Shown here piece by piece: positions 23,396-35,500 of a stretch of 64,000 nt of DNA (its first letter is position 1; every line of letters starts with the position of its first letter). The notes beneath the pieces were generated by a model. The model saw nothing but the letters and a program-made list of their open reading frames with translations. It made no database searches and had not been told where the DNA came from. Both the position numbers and the translations under genes were made by a program. Source of the stretch: Diabrotica undecimpunctata (lineage: Eukaryota > Arthropoda > Insecta > Coleoptera > Chrysomelidae); contig NC_092806.1 in assembly GCF_040954645.1 (NCBI RefSeq), positions 112,699,231 through 112,763,230 of the forward strand, in the 5' to 3' direction.

Positions 23396-26030
23396 GAAAT
23401 TAAAATAGTATAGTCCATGAATAAATTCGGTATGAAATTATCGATTTAAATGGTCCAATGTGCTGAATTGTACAACATTTTTACAATAATTACGAATTCT
23501 CTGATTCGCCTAATCTCCTAAAACTATTATCAATAATTATCAGATTCAGTCATAATCACTGTCGTTCCTATCATCATTCGGATGGTAAATTATAACAGGA
23601 TTAACTTCAATTAAGTCTTCACATTTTTTACATTTTTTTTTTCCAAATTTCAGGAGTGGATATAGGTATGAATCGATCTTATTAACTTCTCGTAGTTGTT
23701 TACTTTTAGTTGACATTAATTTATTGTTTCAGATGAGTTAGTATTCTCAAAATTGTCGACGCTTTCATTACATTTGCTCTGGTTTTTCTACTACTAAGAT
23801 TTCTACTATGTACTAGACTAGGTATTTACAACTCAATAGTTGAATATTACTATTTAACTAGTCGAAGTGAATATTAATTAATTATATGACCCTTTTTTGT
23901 TGTCGCTTTTAATAATTTTATCAGAAATATTATGCGACATAGAAATTATTAATTTTCAATACAGTAAATGGGCATTAACGCGAAAATGTAGGATTACGTC
24001 ATGCGTTACTCTTCCGCCAAAGCAGAATGCACACAAATACATATACACGCAGATGACGTCGCTGCATGTTTCGGGTGTACATTTCGTATGATAATAATCT
24101 ATACAACAATATGGCATCATCGCAGGTGTGTCACAGCGAAACTTCCTGTTTCCAACAATTTCAGTAATGGAATATTATTTTTTTGCAATGTTCCACTATG
24201 TACATCAATTTATGAATATATATGGAAATGTAGAAAAATTAAAAGCAGCATTTCCATTTTATAGATACAAAATACACATCAACCCGATAAAGTTATTACA
24301 AACAAGCACATGTTTACGTAATATGTCCAAAAAAAGGTAGTCTGGGAGCTGATACAAAAGAAATAAAAAATGATATCAAAGAGAAAGACATCAAAATTAA
24401 AATCATATCAAAATCTCTACCAACCGGTAACTAGCATTATCATCAAAGACCAAAAAGCACAAGAAACTAGAACTTACTCCGGTTATGTAAAAAATCTCCA
24501 GAGTTATTGTAAGAGGTACTAACAAATTTAACAACATTTTCGTGATCTTGCGTGATGTTAATATGCTATAAAATGATGATAAAGACGACAATTACTGTTT
24601 CTAGTGAAAAGATTGCCCAAAACAAATAACCGACCAATTCGTTACAAAATCAATTTATGCCATTTATCTGTTAAAGCTTAGGTGCCTAACAAATTTTTTA
24701 TCAAAATTAAGTCACTTTGGTAGGTCATCCCATATATCTCAATATTGACTGATCAGAAAGGTGAATAGTCTTTTGGTAATTAGGACTTTCTAAGACGAGA
24801 GGTTCTGCTAAGCCTTGATCGCGTCAGCCTGGGAATGAAATTATGTCCTCACATTTTTCCAAACATCCCCACAAGTCACTATTCATTCAGCAATCACTTG
24901 CAGCTTATTGGTTTGGGGTAAGATTCCAACTACCCTAGCTGCCTTGAGAAAACAAGAGGAACATTATGATCTTCATACTACGTTTTCTGTATAATCAAAA
25001 TTTAATTTAAGTAACTTAATTTAAGTAATTTTATTATTTATTTATTATTTATATTTTAAACAAATTATAGTATGTTAAAATAATTCAATAAATTATTATG
25101 TTTGCTCCTAACGTCACCTGCTGCCAAATTTAATATTTCAGATTGAAATATTAAATTAATAATAAAATATAAATAAATACTATTTATACTAAACTGAATT
25201 ATTATATAAAATAAATAATATGTTTAAAAATAATAATTGTATTTATATGAAATTATTTTAAACCGAGAAGTGTCATAAAAATTTAAACAGATAATTCAAT
25301 ATTATTATTAATTGGATGACATTTACGACTTTTAAATTTTGACAATCGTTACAAATCGAATCTTTTATTGACAGATATTCTCTTATTTTTTTAATTCTCA
25401 TTTAATATCTTTATTTTGTTTGTTATTTTTCATGTAGTTTTCAATTTAAACCGGCTTAGAATAAATATATGATGACTAGAAACGAATTGATCGAGAGTAG
25501 TGAGTCGATGTGTCGAGACGCTTTCTCGTGGCGCTAGTTACGTGACGCTCGTCGCAGCATTTTAATATATAGAAAAATTTAATACAGCGCCAGTATAGAA
25601 GCTTCGCTTCAAAACCTCTGATCTCCATTTCTCTAGGGAGTGTGAGGTTGTTGGGAGGTCCAGATTCAACACATCAAAATCAGGATTTCGTACCGAAGAA
25701 GAGCTGGGTAATCTTCAGCAAGCAGATACTCTGACCTTCGCAAAATGCTCGTGTTAGTTCGTCGACAACAGCCTGTACTATGTATTGCTTTTGGATAAAC
25801 TGAATCTGATGTTTTTCCAAGTTGTAAACGGGGCATGCTTTCCCGGACATGCGTCACCATTATTTTTATGTGATCAGGGATGAATGTAGACTTACTTAAT
25901 GAACATTTTATAAACAATATTTGTTACAAATGGTGTGGGTCATCATGATTTTTTTTATGTTCTCTAAAAATGTTAATGTTTATTAAGGCTTCCACAATGA
26001 GTTTAAGGTAACGTACATCTTAAGCCTTAA
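23396..26030. other. No recognised gene
   Basis: This A+T-rich stretch of 2.6 kb has no recognised protein family, despite short frames at 24001-24340 and 25917-25666. It contains the perfect inverted repeat at 25127-25157 and a locally G+C-rich patch around 25490-25640 (several CG dinucleotides) without a coding call. It lies 3' of the last recognised ANKS1 exon, so it may be intron. Confidence 0.4.
25127..25157. repeat. Perfect 14-bp inverted repeat
   Basis: AATTTAATATTTCA at 25127-25140 and TGAAATATTAAATT at 25144-25157 are exact reverse complements with a 3-bp spacer. In such A+T-rich DNA this may be chance or part of a small element. Confidence 0.8.
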
Positions 26031-26032
26031 GC

Positions 26033-26033
<1 letters not shown>

Positions 26034-26074
<41 letters not shown>

Positions 26075-26102
26075 ATATATACCTATATATACCTATATAT
26101 AC
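26034..26102. repeat. (TA)n followed by three ACCTATATAT units
   Basis: A pure TA tract to 26070 grades into three tandem copies of ACCTATATAT (26071-26100). It lies about 60 bp beyond the donor site of the ANKS1 exon at 26165. Confidence 0.95.
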
Positions 26103-26164
26103 AATGTTAGGTTACCTTATAGAAATTCCAAAAAAATTATACCAGAAAATAAATTCAAACTTAC

Positions 26165-26287
26165 TTGTGGCCATTTTTACTAGCTAGATGAAGTGGAGTA
26201 TGAGGAAATACAGTGTCAGGTGTAGTCCTCTTCAAACACTGTATAAGAGATGGATCAGTCCTTACTAACAGTTCCACCGTTTCCAAC
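26165..26287 (-). CDS. ANKS1: ANKS1 exon D (ankyrin repeats)
   Basis: This 123-bp exon is read on the minus strand. The acceptor is TTTTTTTCAG just right of 26287 and the donor is GTAAGTTT left of 26165. With the last two bases of exon C it reads R-LETVELLVRTDP, then SLIQCLKRTTPD and HTPLHLASKNGHK. The final block is the TPLHLA..GH core of an ankyrin repeat. The order and wording match ANKS1 proteins (LEVVKMLL...HPNL...HTPLHLAARNGHK). ANKS1 proteins are adaptors with N-terminal ankyrin repeats, SAM domains and a PTB domain that act downstream of receptor tyrosine kinases. The exon ends in phase 2; the next exon was not found. The human-style symbol denotes the family, not a verified orthologue. 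Confidence 0.88.
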
Positions 26288-26929
26288 CTGAAAAAAATCC
26301 CAAATAATAGGCAAAGAATGTTTATATTACTTAAATAACAAACAAATATATTTTCCTTCCAGTATATGCTTATTCAATTTACCTACCAAAAAATTCACAA
26401 CAACGGCTTAACAAACTTGGAAAATTTCATGTTGAAATGCTCTACCAGAATATATAAAACAAAGACTAGACAGATTAACAAACAACTAGAAGTACCACTC
26501 GAGATCAATGGCAAATAATAAGGATCTTGCATTGGTTTCATCAACCAGTCAAATAATGACCGTACGAATAAAATCCCATCTACACAAATTTTATGAAACC
26601 TTTATCTTTATCTTTACACATATATATCTTTTCTAGATTGTTCCATTTTTATCTACTGTTATGTTTTCCTGTGTATTCCCAAAATTATTGTATTGTGGAT
26701 GCATCTCATTCGAGAACTTTTTACTTACTACTAGTTGCGTTATGGTATACTGAGCTATTCTTAAATAGAGCAGTCTAATGAACACCCCAAAAATTCAGTC
26801 AGTTTTATACATGCACATTTGTTGTAAAAAGCTGTAATAAAATATTATTAGTTGCACCAACGTATTACTTACTATGACTTCCATTTAAATATAGACCTTC
26901 CGACATCTTAATTTGTATCCAAGTGTTAT

Positions 26930-27490
26930 GCTATTTTTGGTCCTCTCTTTTTGGATATTGTGCAAAATGTGTCAACAATATGGTAAGTCCACGGGGCTAA
27001 GGCAGACCTGCTATATATTAGCTCTCCACCAACCCCTGATGAATCTTTTATTTTGGCCCTGGTATACTCAAGGCTCTGGTATCGGGCGACATTAAACCCT
27101 CCCATAACAATATTAGGTCTTGCGCAAGCTACCTTATTGTGTAAGATTCTTAGTCGCTTTCTATACCGCATACCAAATTGATTAATTTCTATTATTGTGA
27201 TTTTTTCTTTTTTAATTTTTTACATTGCTTTATTCAATTATGCTTTATCAGGCAGGTATCTGTTGCCAGACACACCGTAACTTTCTACTTTCGGAAATTT
27301 TAATTCTTATTTCGTTTGGATAATTCCTTTCTTTTCTTCTGATTATGCCGCTTCTTGAATCTGCTTTGTGAACAGCTGCGCATCAGCATGAAGTTGTTCT
27401 TTCGTTTTTAATAGGACAGAAGGTTTGAGCATCGCTTCCAATTCTTTTTTAAAGCTTACCTAGTCAGTCCTTCTGTTCCCTAATCTAGAT
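26930..27490 (-). mobile_element. Possible Jockey-type LINE fragment
   Basis: The minus strand at 27490-27355 reads LGNRRTD, VSFKKELEAML and DAQLFTKQIQEAA. This resembles the region between endonuclease and RT in Jockey LINEs (NRRTDW..FK.EL). A second open piece (27171-26926, RYRKRLRILHNKV) may belong to it. No catalytic motif is visible, so this is a weak call. Confidence 0.3.
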
Positions 27491-28263
27491 GGAACTCCTT
27501 TTTTATTACTTGATCACTGATTATCACTCACTAAGGACAAAGCTTCTATTTTTAAATAATTTGAGTTTATACTCATATCTACAAATAAATCAATTATATC
27601 ATGTACACCCATTTATCGGCCAGTGTTAGTTTGCAGTAGACATTACATCGTAATCCAGTTTGAGCAGTTGTCTTCCTTCAGTTTTTATCAATCTTGAACC
27701 CCCATATGTATGCTTTGCTTTGGTTGTAATTATCATCTATCACAAATCTATTATTGGAATTCAATTATACTGCTGCAACTGTCGTGTTATATTTTTTCGT
27801 TTTAATATTTACAGCTTGTCCTGTATTTCTTCTGTCCGTCAGCCCATTTCCTAGTGGCGTGATATGGTCTTCTTTATTACTAATATACTTAGTAAAATGC
27901 CTTGCAGCTATGAGACATAATATCTATTTTTCCTGTATCTAAAACTATCTGGAGTTATGATTGATATTGAAGAGGCTATTGGCATTTCATTCCACTATTC
28001 TTAGTTGCTTAGCCATTTATTACTGTACGTATCGCGCCGTGTTTTAGTTTTTCAATTTTGTAATTCTTTAATCTGATGATTTAGTTTGCCCGATATAAGG
28101 TTTCGCGTTGCATCAATAAAAGTTTCACTCTCGCTCTGATTGTTTCTATTATTAGTATTAGCTGCATTACTATTTGTTTTAGCCATGTGGTTGCTACTTA
28201 CAGCATTATTATTCTCATTTTTTTCTTTAGTAAGTCTTGGATTTGTATTTCCATGTATTACTA
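27491..28263. other. No recognised gene
   Basis: Intronic sequence of ANKS1 between exons C and D with no recognised family. It ends at the left terminal repeat of the Tc1 element. Confidence 0.4.
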
Positions 28264-29821
28264 CACTGCACGTCATTAAAAAGAGACCACCCAGAATTTT
28301 ATAAAAATTTTTCAATAATGTTAAGTTTATGCAATTTATTCTATTGTAAATAAACTCCCACATTGCAGAAACGTTTTTAGGCACTGCCACTTGGTGTCGA
28401 CAGGTCAATTAAGGTAATAAGTTCGAAAAATTTATATCAGTTATACAACTTCGGAGAATGCACGTGTTGTCTGTACGTTATTTTTCTTAGAATATGGCTG
28501 ATTGTTTTTAAAAAATCTTTCATTAGTATACAGTTAGTTGTTCAGAGAGTGAACTTGTGAAATTTTAAATTTAAAACTATGGCTGAGAGATTTGTTAGAT
28601 CTGTTCAAATTGTTACTTTGATCGGTAATAAAATGAGTCAAAGAGAAGTGGCCAGACAGTTTGAAGTCAGTCGTTGTATGGTCCAAAAAACATAACAACG
28701 ACTCGTAGAGACTAGATCTCACGAACGACGACCAGGATCAGGTGCGAGAAGAATCACGACGGCTATACAAGACCGTTCTTTACAACGCACTTCCTTGCAA
28801 AATCGGTTCTTTACGGCTAAAGCAATCCAAAACCGTTTTCAAAATGCTCAAGGTTGAGGGAATTTGGTTTAAGGGCTTGCTGCCCAGCAACAGGACGTTT
28901 GTTAACATCAGCACATTGACAACGCCGACTTGAGTTTGCTAGAGACCACGAACATTGGACAATGGCTGATTCAAAAAATGTTTTGTTTAGTGATGAGTCC
29001 AGGATGGTTCTTTATGGCTCAGACGGTAGCATCAAAACGTACAGAAAACGTGGGGAACGATATGCTGCTTGTGCTCGACGAGCACGTGTTGCTTTTGAAG
29101 CAGGATCTATAATGTTTTGGCACGCATTTTATTCGAAGGCCGTATTGATCTCGTGTTTATTAATAGAGGAGCGTTGAATACTCACCGATACATTACCGAA
29201 ATTCTAGATGAGCATGCAATACCTTTTGCTGGGTTTGTAGGCGAAAACAACTTTACTTTCATGCAAGACAACGCGCGGCCACACGTAGCCAGGATTGTAG
29301 GGCAATACCTGGAAAACGTCGGTGTGCCAAAAATGAATTGGTCGACTCAAAGCCCAGATATGAAACCGAATTGAGCATGTTTGGGACCAACTCAAACGAA
29401 GAGTAAGAAACAGAATACCTGCTCCAATAAATCGTGAGCAGCTTCGATTGTCGTTCATTGAAGAATGGGAAGCTTTTCCTCAAGACAACATCCAGAATTT
29501 GATCAATTCAATACCAAGTCGAATGAGGTGTGTAATTCAAAAGAGGTGGTAATACAGAATATTAAAAATCACGACTTTATTGTAATTTTTATAAAGAAAA
29601 CAGAAAAAATTTACAATATTAATTTTTAAAATTTTCCATTAAGATCATCATTGTGGGAGAATTTTTTTTGACATTTGTTATTAAAGAAATAGTTGCATTT
29701 TACTTTAGAACATATTCTTAAACATTACACAAACATCTAATGATAATCAATCGTTGTAGGGTTCTTAAAAATTAAAAAATGTTAAAAATTTAAGGTGGCT
29801 TCTTATTAATGACGCGCAGTG
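28264..29821 (+). mobile_element. Tc1-like transposon with both terminal inverted repeats
   Basis: The left end (28264) begins CACTGCACGTCATTAAAAAG. The right end, reverse-complemented from 29821, begins CACTGCGCGTCATTAATAAG. The similarity extends through GAGACCACC/GAAGCCACC. TA dinucleotides at 28262-28263 and 29822-29823 form the target duplication expected of Tc1/mariner. The element is 1558 bp and carries one transposase relic (28579-29552). It sits within the 4.1-kb intron between ANKS1 exons C and D, opposite in strand to the gene. Confidence 0.88.
28579..29552 (+). pseudogene. Tc1 transposase relic (DD34E)
   Basis: The frame starts MAERFVRSVQIVTLIGNKMS, then QREVARQFEVSRCMVQKT, a helix-turn-helix. 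After frame changes the catalytic core reads NVLFSDESRMVLYGSDGSIK (first Asp), FTFMQDNARPHVARIVGQYL (second Asp) and IEHVWDQLKRRVRN (Glu). Thirty-four residues lie between the second Asp and the Glu once one extra base at the PxxIEHVW block is discounted, so it is DD34E. It ends with SRMRCVIQKRW and TAA at 29550-29552. All three catalytic residues survive, but about four shifts and stops break the frame. Confidence 0.85.
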
Positions 29822-29823
29822 TA

Positions 29824-30391
29824 GTTTTGGTTACCTAGTACTGGTTTGGTTTCTTCATTTGTTTATTTTTAGTTGTCCATAAGATTGATAATTTTTGCAC
29901 TGCTGTACCAGCGTACTTATCTTTAATGGCACAATCTCCACTCTTATACCCATTATATGTGATTTCAATATCTTATTGATATCTTGTTCTCATTTAAATG
30001 ACAACATAAACATATTTAGCAGCTGTTTTTCTTACATTTGATCTTTTGCGAAACCTCTATTATGCGGCAGCCTCCATTATAAATCCTGCACAATTCTATT
30101 GGCATCACAAGAACGATGCAAATTTTTATTATCACTTTGATTGGGCTATTTTCCTTATTCTTATAGTTGCAAAATGAGCATCCCTTTTCATTCATCAATG
30201 CTACTATAGCTCTATAGCTGGACTTTTGTCAATGTAAACGAGCCTTTGCGATAATACAGACATCAAAATATTTATAATGAAAAGATTTATGACAATTGAT
30301 AATCGGTTTGACTTTGTTTCTTAATTATCTACCTAGGTGTTTATATGTTCTAAAATATAATAAAATGTATACAAATTAAGAGTCTACTAAC
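29824..30391. other. ANKS1 intron sequence, no gene recognised
   Basis: A+T-rich sequence between the Tc1 element and exon C. No motif recognised. Confidence 0.5.
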
Positions 30392-30537
30392 CTTCCATAC
30401 TGCGCCGCAAGTTCAAGTGCAGTCTCCCCTCGACAGTTCCTGATTCCTGGATCGCAAGCATGTTCAAGTAGGACGCTGACAACCTGAGTGTGACCGTATT
30501 GGGCAGCGCAATGTAGTGCCGTTTCGTCATCTTTGGT
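30392..30537 (-). CDS. ANKS1: ANKS1 exon C (ankyrin repeats)
   Basis: This 146-bp exon is read on the minus strand. The acceptor is TTGCTTACAG right of 30537 and the donor is GTTAGTAG left of 30392. It starts in phase 0 with [20 protein letters not shown], then [19 protein letters not shown] and ALELAAQYG, and ends AG, which joins the G of exon D to give Arg. The block matches ANKS1 '[27 protein letters not shown]...ETPLDLAALYGR', including residues outside the ankyrin consensus. That is the best evidence for this family rather than a generic ankyrin protein. The frame is clean. Confidence 0.93.
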
Positions 30538-31900
30538 CTGTAAGCAAAAAAAATATTTTATTATAATTCTTAACTATTATATTTAAATAAAACTAATATA
30601 TCAACAACAAAATATTTACAGAAGGTTTGTATTGATTAGTAGCGATACATTTCGACAACAAAATATCCTCCGTTTCAACTTAATATAAGGTAATTAGGTA
30701 ATTATTTCAAAATATCAAGTTCTTCATTAATATATTATGTATATTTTAGATAAATCTCCTTGAACATTGAAATAGTAAAATGATTGTAAATTCTGGTATC
30801 ATTAATATATGTTCCGCTAATACAATGCTGAAAAATATTACCCATATATACTTTAGGTAACTGCACTGATGATGGATTTCATTTTCCTTGTGGATTATTG
30901 TAAAAATTTTAATAAAATAAATTTTTCATTCTAAACAAAATAATACCACGGAAAGAATTTTATTGGATCAACTAGGCCTCCAAACAATAAAACCGTTTGA
31001 AAAATAAAGATTAACTTCAATAAGTTTTCTTCGGGGAAGTTTTAAGTCGCTAAAAGAACAGGATTTTACGTTTCAGTTTGGAAATTTAAATGGACAAGTT
31101 GTCTGTCGGCGACAGGGTTTCTTCTCTTTTCTGTCTTTGGAAATCTGCTTTCGCAGTGGATGTGGCACGTTGCACAGTTTTCGTATTATTCGCACACCAG
31201 CGGATGCGGACGTGAAATTGGAAAGATCCCATCAAGTTTTCGTTTTGCATCTAAAAGTTTTGTAAAATGCCCAGCTACGGAAAGCTGACGTGCTTTAGAG
31301 AATGGAGCTTTTTTATTTCTAGGTGGGATTTTTATTTTTTTGGTAGGAATTTTACGGAGCATAGCGGGAAAGTTAAAAAGGCGTTGATAATGTCACAATG
31401 CTACAGTTAATTGAGATGTAAAAGTGAAATTATTTGTTTATAGCGTTATTAGAATGGCAGGATTAAAACATTACTGAAAAAAAATTCTAATTTCCTTTAT
31501 AAAAGGTATATTAATAAAAAAAACCCTATCGGGTTGCAACACAGAACTTTTTTGAAATAACCATTCCATCATCAGTGCTATCTGAATGTAAATGCTTGAA
31601 GCCACTAAATATGTGGGTAAAACTGGATTAACTTTGAATTACAACTATGATGTTTAAGATATAAAAGGAATTGTGCACACGGCAACGTATTACTCCACTG
31701 GGGTTGCTAGTCCTTAGACGAAGTGTTTGTGAAGACTTGTTGATAGTAGCTCAACCAAACTTATATGGAATCGCCATATATTCAAAACCAATATTTATTT
31801 CTTTTGAAAAAATAAATAAACCGATAAAACAATCAGAGAACACAGCTCTGTATGTTATAGTTTATTTGCTTCAGTTGTAAATTGAACGAAAATATATCAA
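30538..31900. other. ANKS1 intron sequence, no gene recognised
   Basis: Start of the 15.5-kb intron. A G+C-richer patch at 31090-31320 shows no coding signal. The stretch 31520-31590 (ACCCTATCGGGTTGCAACACAG and the following ATTCCATCATCAGTGC) looks like part of a dispersed repeat, but I cannot assign it. Confidence 0.4.
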
Positions 31901-32134
31901 TAAATTAACTTTTGCGTTCAAAATGGAAAATATGCCTTACATGGGGTTAACGGATATGCAAAGGCGAAAGATTATTAGTCTTGTGAAGCAAGGCATGTCT
32001 CAGAGGGACATAGCTGCAGTGGTAGGTGTAACACACTGCGATGTATGAAAAACCTATGCTATGTATCAGGAATTATTAACGTTTAAGAATACACCCCTAC
32101 ACAAAGGGGTGTAGAGTTGTGTTAAAGAGGTAGC

Positions 32135-33458
32135 ACCTTTTATTGGAACGACCACATCGAGCGTCATAGACGGGAGATGGTTCTTGATCATGGTTCTTCA
32201 AAAACGAAAAATGTTAAAGAATGCACCGACCACCGCACCCTAAGCCTGATGTATCACACTCTTAAAATGTTTTTAAAGATCATCCATAAACGCATTTACC
32301 AAATACTTGATATGGATATTGAAGATACCCAATTTGGATTCCGTAAAGGCGTAGGTACCCGTGAAGCTCTCTTTGCATTCAACTAATTCAAATATGCTTG
32401 GATGTGAACCAATATATGTACGTCTATTTCATAGATTACAACAAGGCTTTCGATAAAGTCCGCCACAAACAGCTAATGGACGTCCTCAAAGCAAAACAAA
32501 TACAATACAATGACCTTCGAATTATAACAAATCTATATTATAAATAGCAGGTACACATAGGCATTATTGAACACACATCAGAAGTGTTCGAAATTAAAAG
32601 ACGAGTGCGACAGAGGTGTGTATTGTCACAACTAATATTCAATGCATACTCACAAAAAATTATGACAAGAGCTCTTGATGGAGAAACAGTACGAATAAAG
32701 GTCAATGAAACACCTATTAACAACATTAGATATGCGGACGATACTATCATAATAGCAGACAACCTCCAAGACCTCCAAAAGCTAATGAACAAGATAGTTG
32801 AGTATGGAGAATAATAAAGACTATAGAGTATCAATAAACATCAAGAAAACTAAATTTATGAGGATATCAAAAACCCAAAATAATGATGAAAGCCTGACAA
32901 TTAACGGTAAAACTTTAAAACAACTTGAAAACTACAATTATCTTGGCACAATAATTAATTATACAAACGATTACTCCAAAAAAATTAAAGTTCAAATAGA
33001 GAAAGCACGAACAAACTTCAATAAAATGAGAAAGGTACTTTATGCAAGAGAACTGAAATTAGACTTAGAGTTAGGCTGGCAAGGTGTTATATTTTCTCGA
33101 CTCTGCTTTACGAGATATAAGCATGGACACTTAACGCGTCGACTACTAAAAAGTTGAAAGCATTTGAACTGTGGTTGTATAGAAGAATCCTGAAGATATC
33201 ACAGACCGAGCATGTAACAAATAATGAAGTCATAAGAAGAGTCAACAAAAGAATAGAAATATTGGAAACCATCAAGACACGAAAGTTGCAATACCTGGGG
33301 CATGCAAGAGAAGTGTAGGAAGGAGAAGAATCTAATGGTTGCGTAACTTGAGGGAATGGTACGGATGCACATCAATCAAGCTATTCAGAGCTACAGCATC
33401 TAAGATCAGAATAGCCATGATGGCACATGAAGAAGAAAAAGAAGAATACACCAATACA
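32135..33458 (+). mobile_element. RTE-type LINE, family B copy 2 (nested)
   Basis: This copy is 5'-truncated within the RT. From 32168 it aligns with the copy at 21174-23395. Blocks are KECTDHRTLSLMYHTLKM, FGFRKGVGTREALFAFN, FIDYNKAFDKV, RQRCVLSQLIFNAYSQKI and NIRYADDTIIIADNL with an intact YADD at 32731-32742. The C-terminal region (KTLKQLENYNYLGTIINY) follows. The 3' end has a GAAGAAGAAAAAGAAG tail near 33430-33450. It lies inside the Tc1 transposase, with GTAGC at 32130-32134 before it and GTAGC at 33461-33465 after it. Confidence 0.82.
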
Positions 33459-33465
33459 AAGTAGC

Positions 33466-34168
33466 CAAACAGTAACAACGACTCGCCACGATCGTTTCAC
33501 TATCCAAGTATAAAGGACGTTTTTAAGGCCCAAAAGCGTATTGTCAGATGTATTGCAGGTGTTCCGTATGGTTGGTCTTGTAAAAACCTATTTAGAGATT
33601 TAAATATATTAACAGTGTATGGAATTTACATTTTGGAATTATTGATACTAATTCATAAAAATAAAAGAACTTTTTTATGTAACAGTGATATTCACTCACA
33701 CAACACAAAAAATAAGAGACAGTTTGTAGTGCCCTATCGACATTTAGAAATAAGTAGGAAGTCATCTACTGTCTCTGGTTTACTACTGTATAATCAACTT
33801 CCTCAAAAATTTAAAAACATTCATTCAACTACAGCTTTTAAAAACCAAGTCAAAGAGTACCTAGTGACCATGTGTCCTTATACATTAGGTGAATATTACC
33901 AGAGTGTATCTGTGAATGCCCAAGCTGCAACATAACCAAATTTAATATTATTTTAATTATATTATGATGTCCATATTGTACGTTTTATATGTATTTTAAT
34001 GTTTTAAATATTTTTAGTGTATTGTTTTAATTTTTTTGTAATGACTTTATAGTGATTTATATTATACGTTGTAATTATTTAAAATTTATATTTATAATTT
34101 TAGTTTTGACTTGCTGTAAACCTTGTTGTAACTTACAGTCAAATAAACTATCTATCTATCTATCTATC
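33466..34168 (+). mobile_element. CR1/Daphne-like LINE 3' end with (TATC)n tail
   Basis: This copy is 5'-truncated. The coding tail reads YPSIKDVFKAQKRIVRCIAG, VPYGWSCKNLFRDLNILTVY, then an open frame from 33615 ending at 33935 (VPYRHLEISRKSSTVSGLLL, YNQLPQKFKNIH). This is the C-terminal domain found after the RT in CR1/Jockey-superfamily LINEs, and it parallels the minus-strand copy at 62941-64000. A 3' untranslated region of about 210 bp ends in CAAATAAACTATC and TATC repeats at 34145-34168. AAGTAGC flanks it on both sides (33459-33465 and 34169-34175). Clade name is tentative. Confidence 0.75.
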
Positions 34169-34919
34169 AAGTAGCTAGAAGGGACTCTCCAATTTCTCGC
34201 ATGCAGCTTTAAAGGCAACTTTTTGAAGCAACAGGTGTAAGTTGACCAAGGAATATACAACAGTAGACATTTACGGGATCCCGAGTTATCCAAGGAGCAC
34301 AAGATTAATCGTGTGCTCATTCAACACCAAAACTGGAACATTGCATATTGGCAAACTGTGCTATTTTCAGACGAAACCAGAATTTGTGTAAAATCAGATG
34401 AGGACGAATTCGAGAATTTAGAAAGCAAGGAAGACATGCAAGAACGGAAACTACCAGATTTGTTCACAGATATAAAGCAGAAAGTGTCATGTTCTTGGAG
34501 GCATTATGATAGGTGAAACAACTCCTTTAATTTCCATCCATCATACTTTAACGGCTCGCAAGTATGTCGATTTGGTTCTAGAACTTGTAGTTAGGCTTTG
34601 GACAGGAGCAATGGAAGAAAATTTAATTTTCATGCCTGATAATGCACCTCTACATAACAGCAGAGTATACAAACTTTCTTGAAGCAGAAGATATCACTGT
34701 TCTTAAGTGGCCTGCTTGCCCACCCGACCTGAACCCTACAGAACATTTGTGGGCTTAAAAGAAGAATTAGAGCTCGCTGAGATAATTCACAAAACACCAC
34801 ATAGCTTGTACAAGCTGCTCTTGAAAAATGGAACAACCTACCACAACAGAATATCAACAATTTGTTTAGGAGCATGCCCACGCGAATTGACGCTTGTATT
34901 AGGGTGAGAGGTGGTAACA

Positions 34920-35500
34920 CTGACTAATAAAAAACCATAAACAAATAAAAATCATTTAAACATTATTCGTTTTACATTGAAATTTTTTATGCTATTTACT
35001 TTTAAACAAACAGTTCCAATTTGTTATTTTTTATGTATTGGTGATTCAATTGCTTTAAAATAAATATTGTTTGACTTCGTATGTTGGAGTTTTTAGATTC
35101 GCTTGAAATAATCGGAAATTTCAGATGATTTCATATAAGTTTGGTTGTGTGTATACAGCCAACTACAGGAATTTCATTTTCCTTATGGATTTTCTTTTGC
35201 TAATTTTCTTTATTGTTTATACACGTTGTAACGTTAAATTTTTGCTCCGGCCCATTGGAAAGAGATGCAGGGACTGCTTAACGTCAATTTTCTCTGCCGC
35301 ACTGGGGGAACGGGCCTGTATTGCAGTGCTCAATCTATATGTATTGTATGTTTATGACCTCAACGTATTTTATTATAAACCACATAGCTAGAATAAGTAA
35401 TATCGCACTTGTTTCACAAAAAAATTAACTTTAGAATGAATATCAATATTTTAAGTTTTGTATAGGTATTCCATTTGGAATTATTCATATTCCATTTTGG
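34920..35500. other. ANKS1 intron sequence, no gene recognised
   Basis: Probably begins with the 3' untranslated part of the split Tc1 element. The motif ATTTCATTTTCCTTATGGATT near 35172 also occurs in nearly the same form near 30878, which hints at a dispersed repeat. Confidence 0.35.

Larger units (their letters stand above)
31923..34919 (+). mobile_element. Tc1-like transposase split by nested LINEs
   Basis: The N-terminal part (31923-32134) reads MENMPYMGLTDMQRRKIISL, then VKQGMSQRDIAAVVGVTHCD, with stops after the helix-turn-helix. It is cut within the codons for CVKEVA. The C-terminal part resumes at 34176 with RRDSPISRMQL and continues through ANCA/TVLFSDETRICVKSDEDE (first Asp), FMPDNAPLHNSRVYK (second Asp) and PPDLNPTEHLWA (Glu). 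It ends SMPTRIDACIRVRGGNTD near 34919. Removing 32135-34175 restores the frame across the joint, which shows that the LINEs inserted into an existing transposon. Terminal inverted repeats were not identified. The element is inactive. Confidence 0.8.

Noticed and set aside
25666..25917. Possible next ANKS1 exon on the minus strand
   Set aside because: The translation has no ankyrin pattern (no TPLH or GH blocks) and no fitting phase-2 acceptor was found.
28052..28408. 118-codon minus-strand frame with Asn-rich stretch
   Set aside because: It runs across the left end of the Tc1 element at 28264, so it mixes unrelated sequences. No motif recognised.
31520..31600. Left terminal repeat of the split Tc1 element
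   Set aside because: No matching inverted copy could be found near 34920-35100, so no end was assigned.
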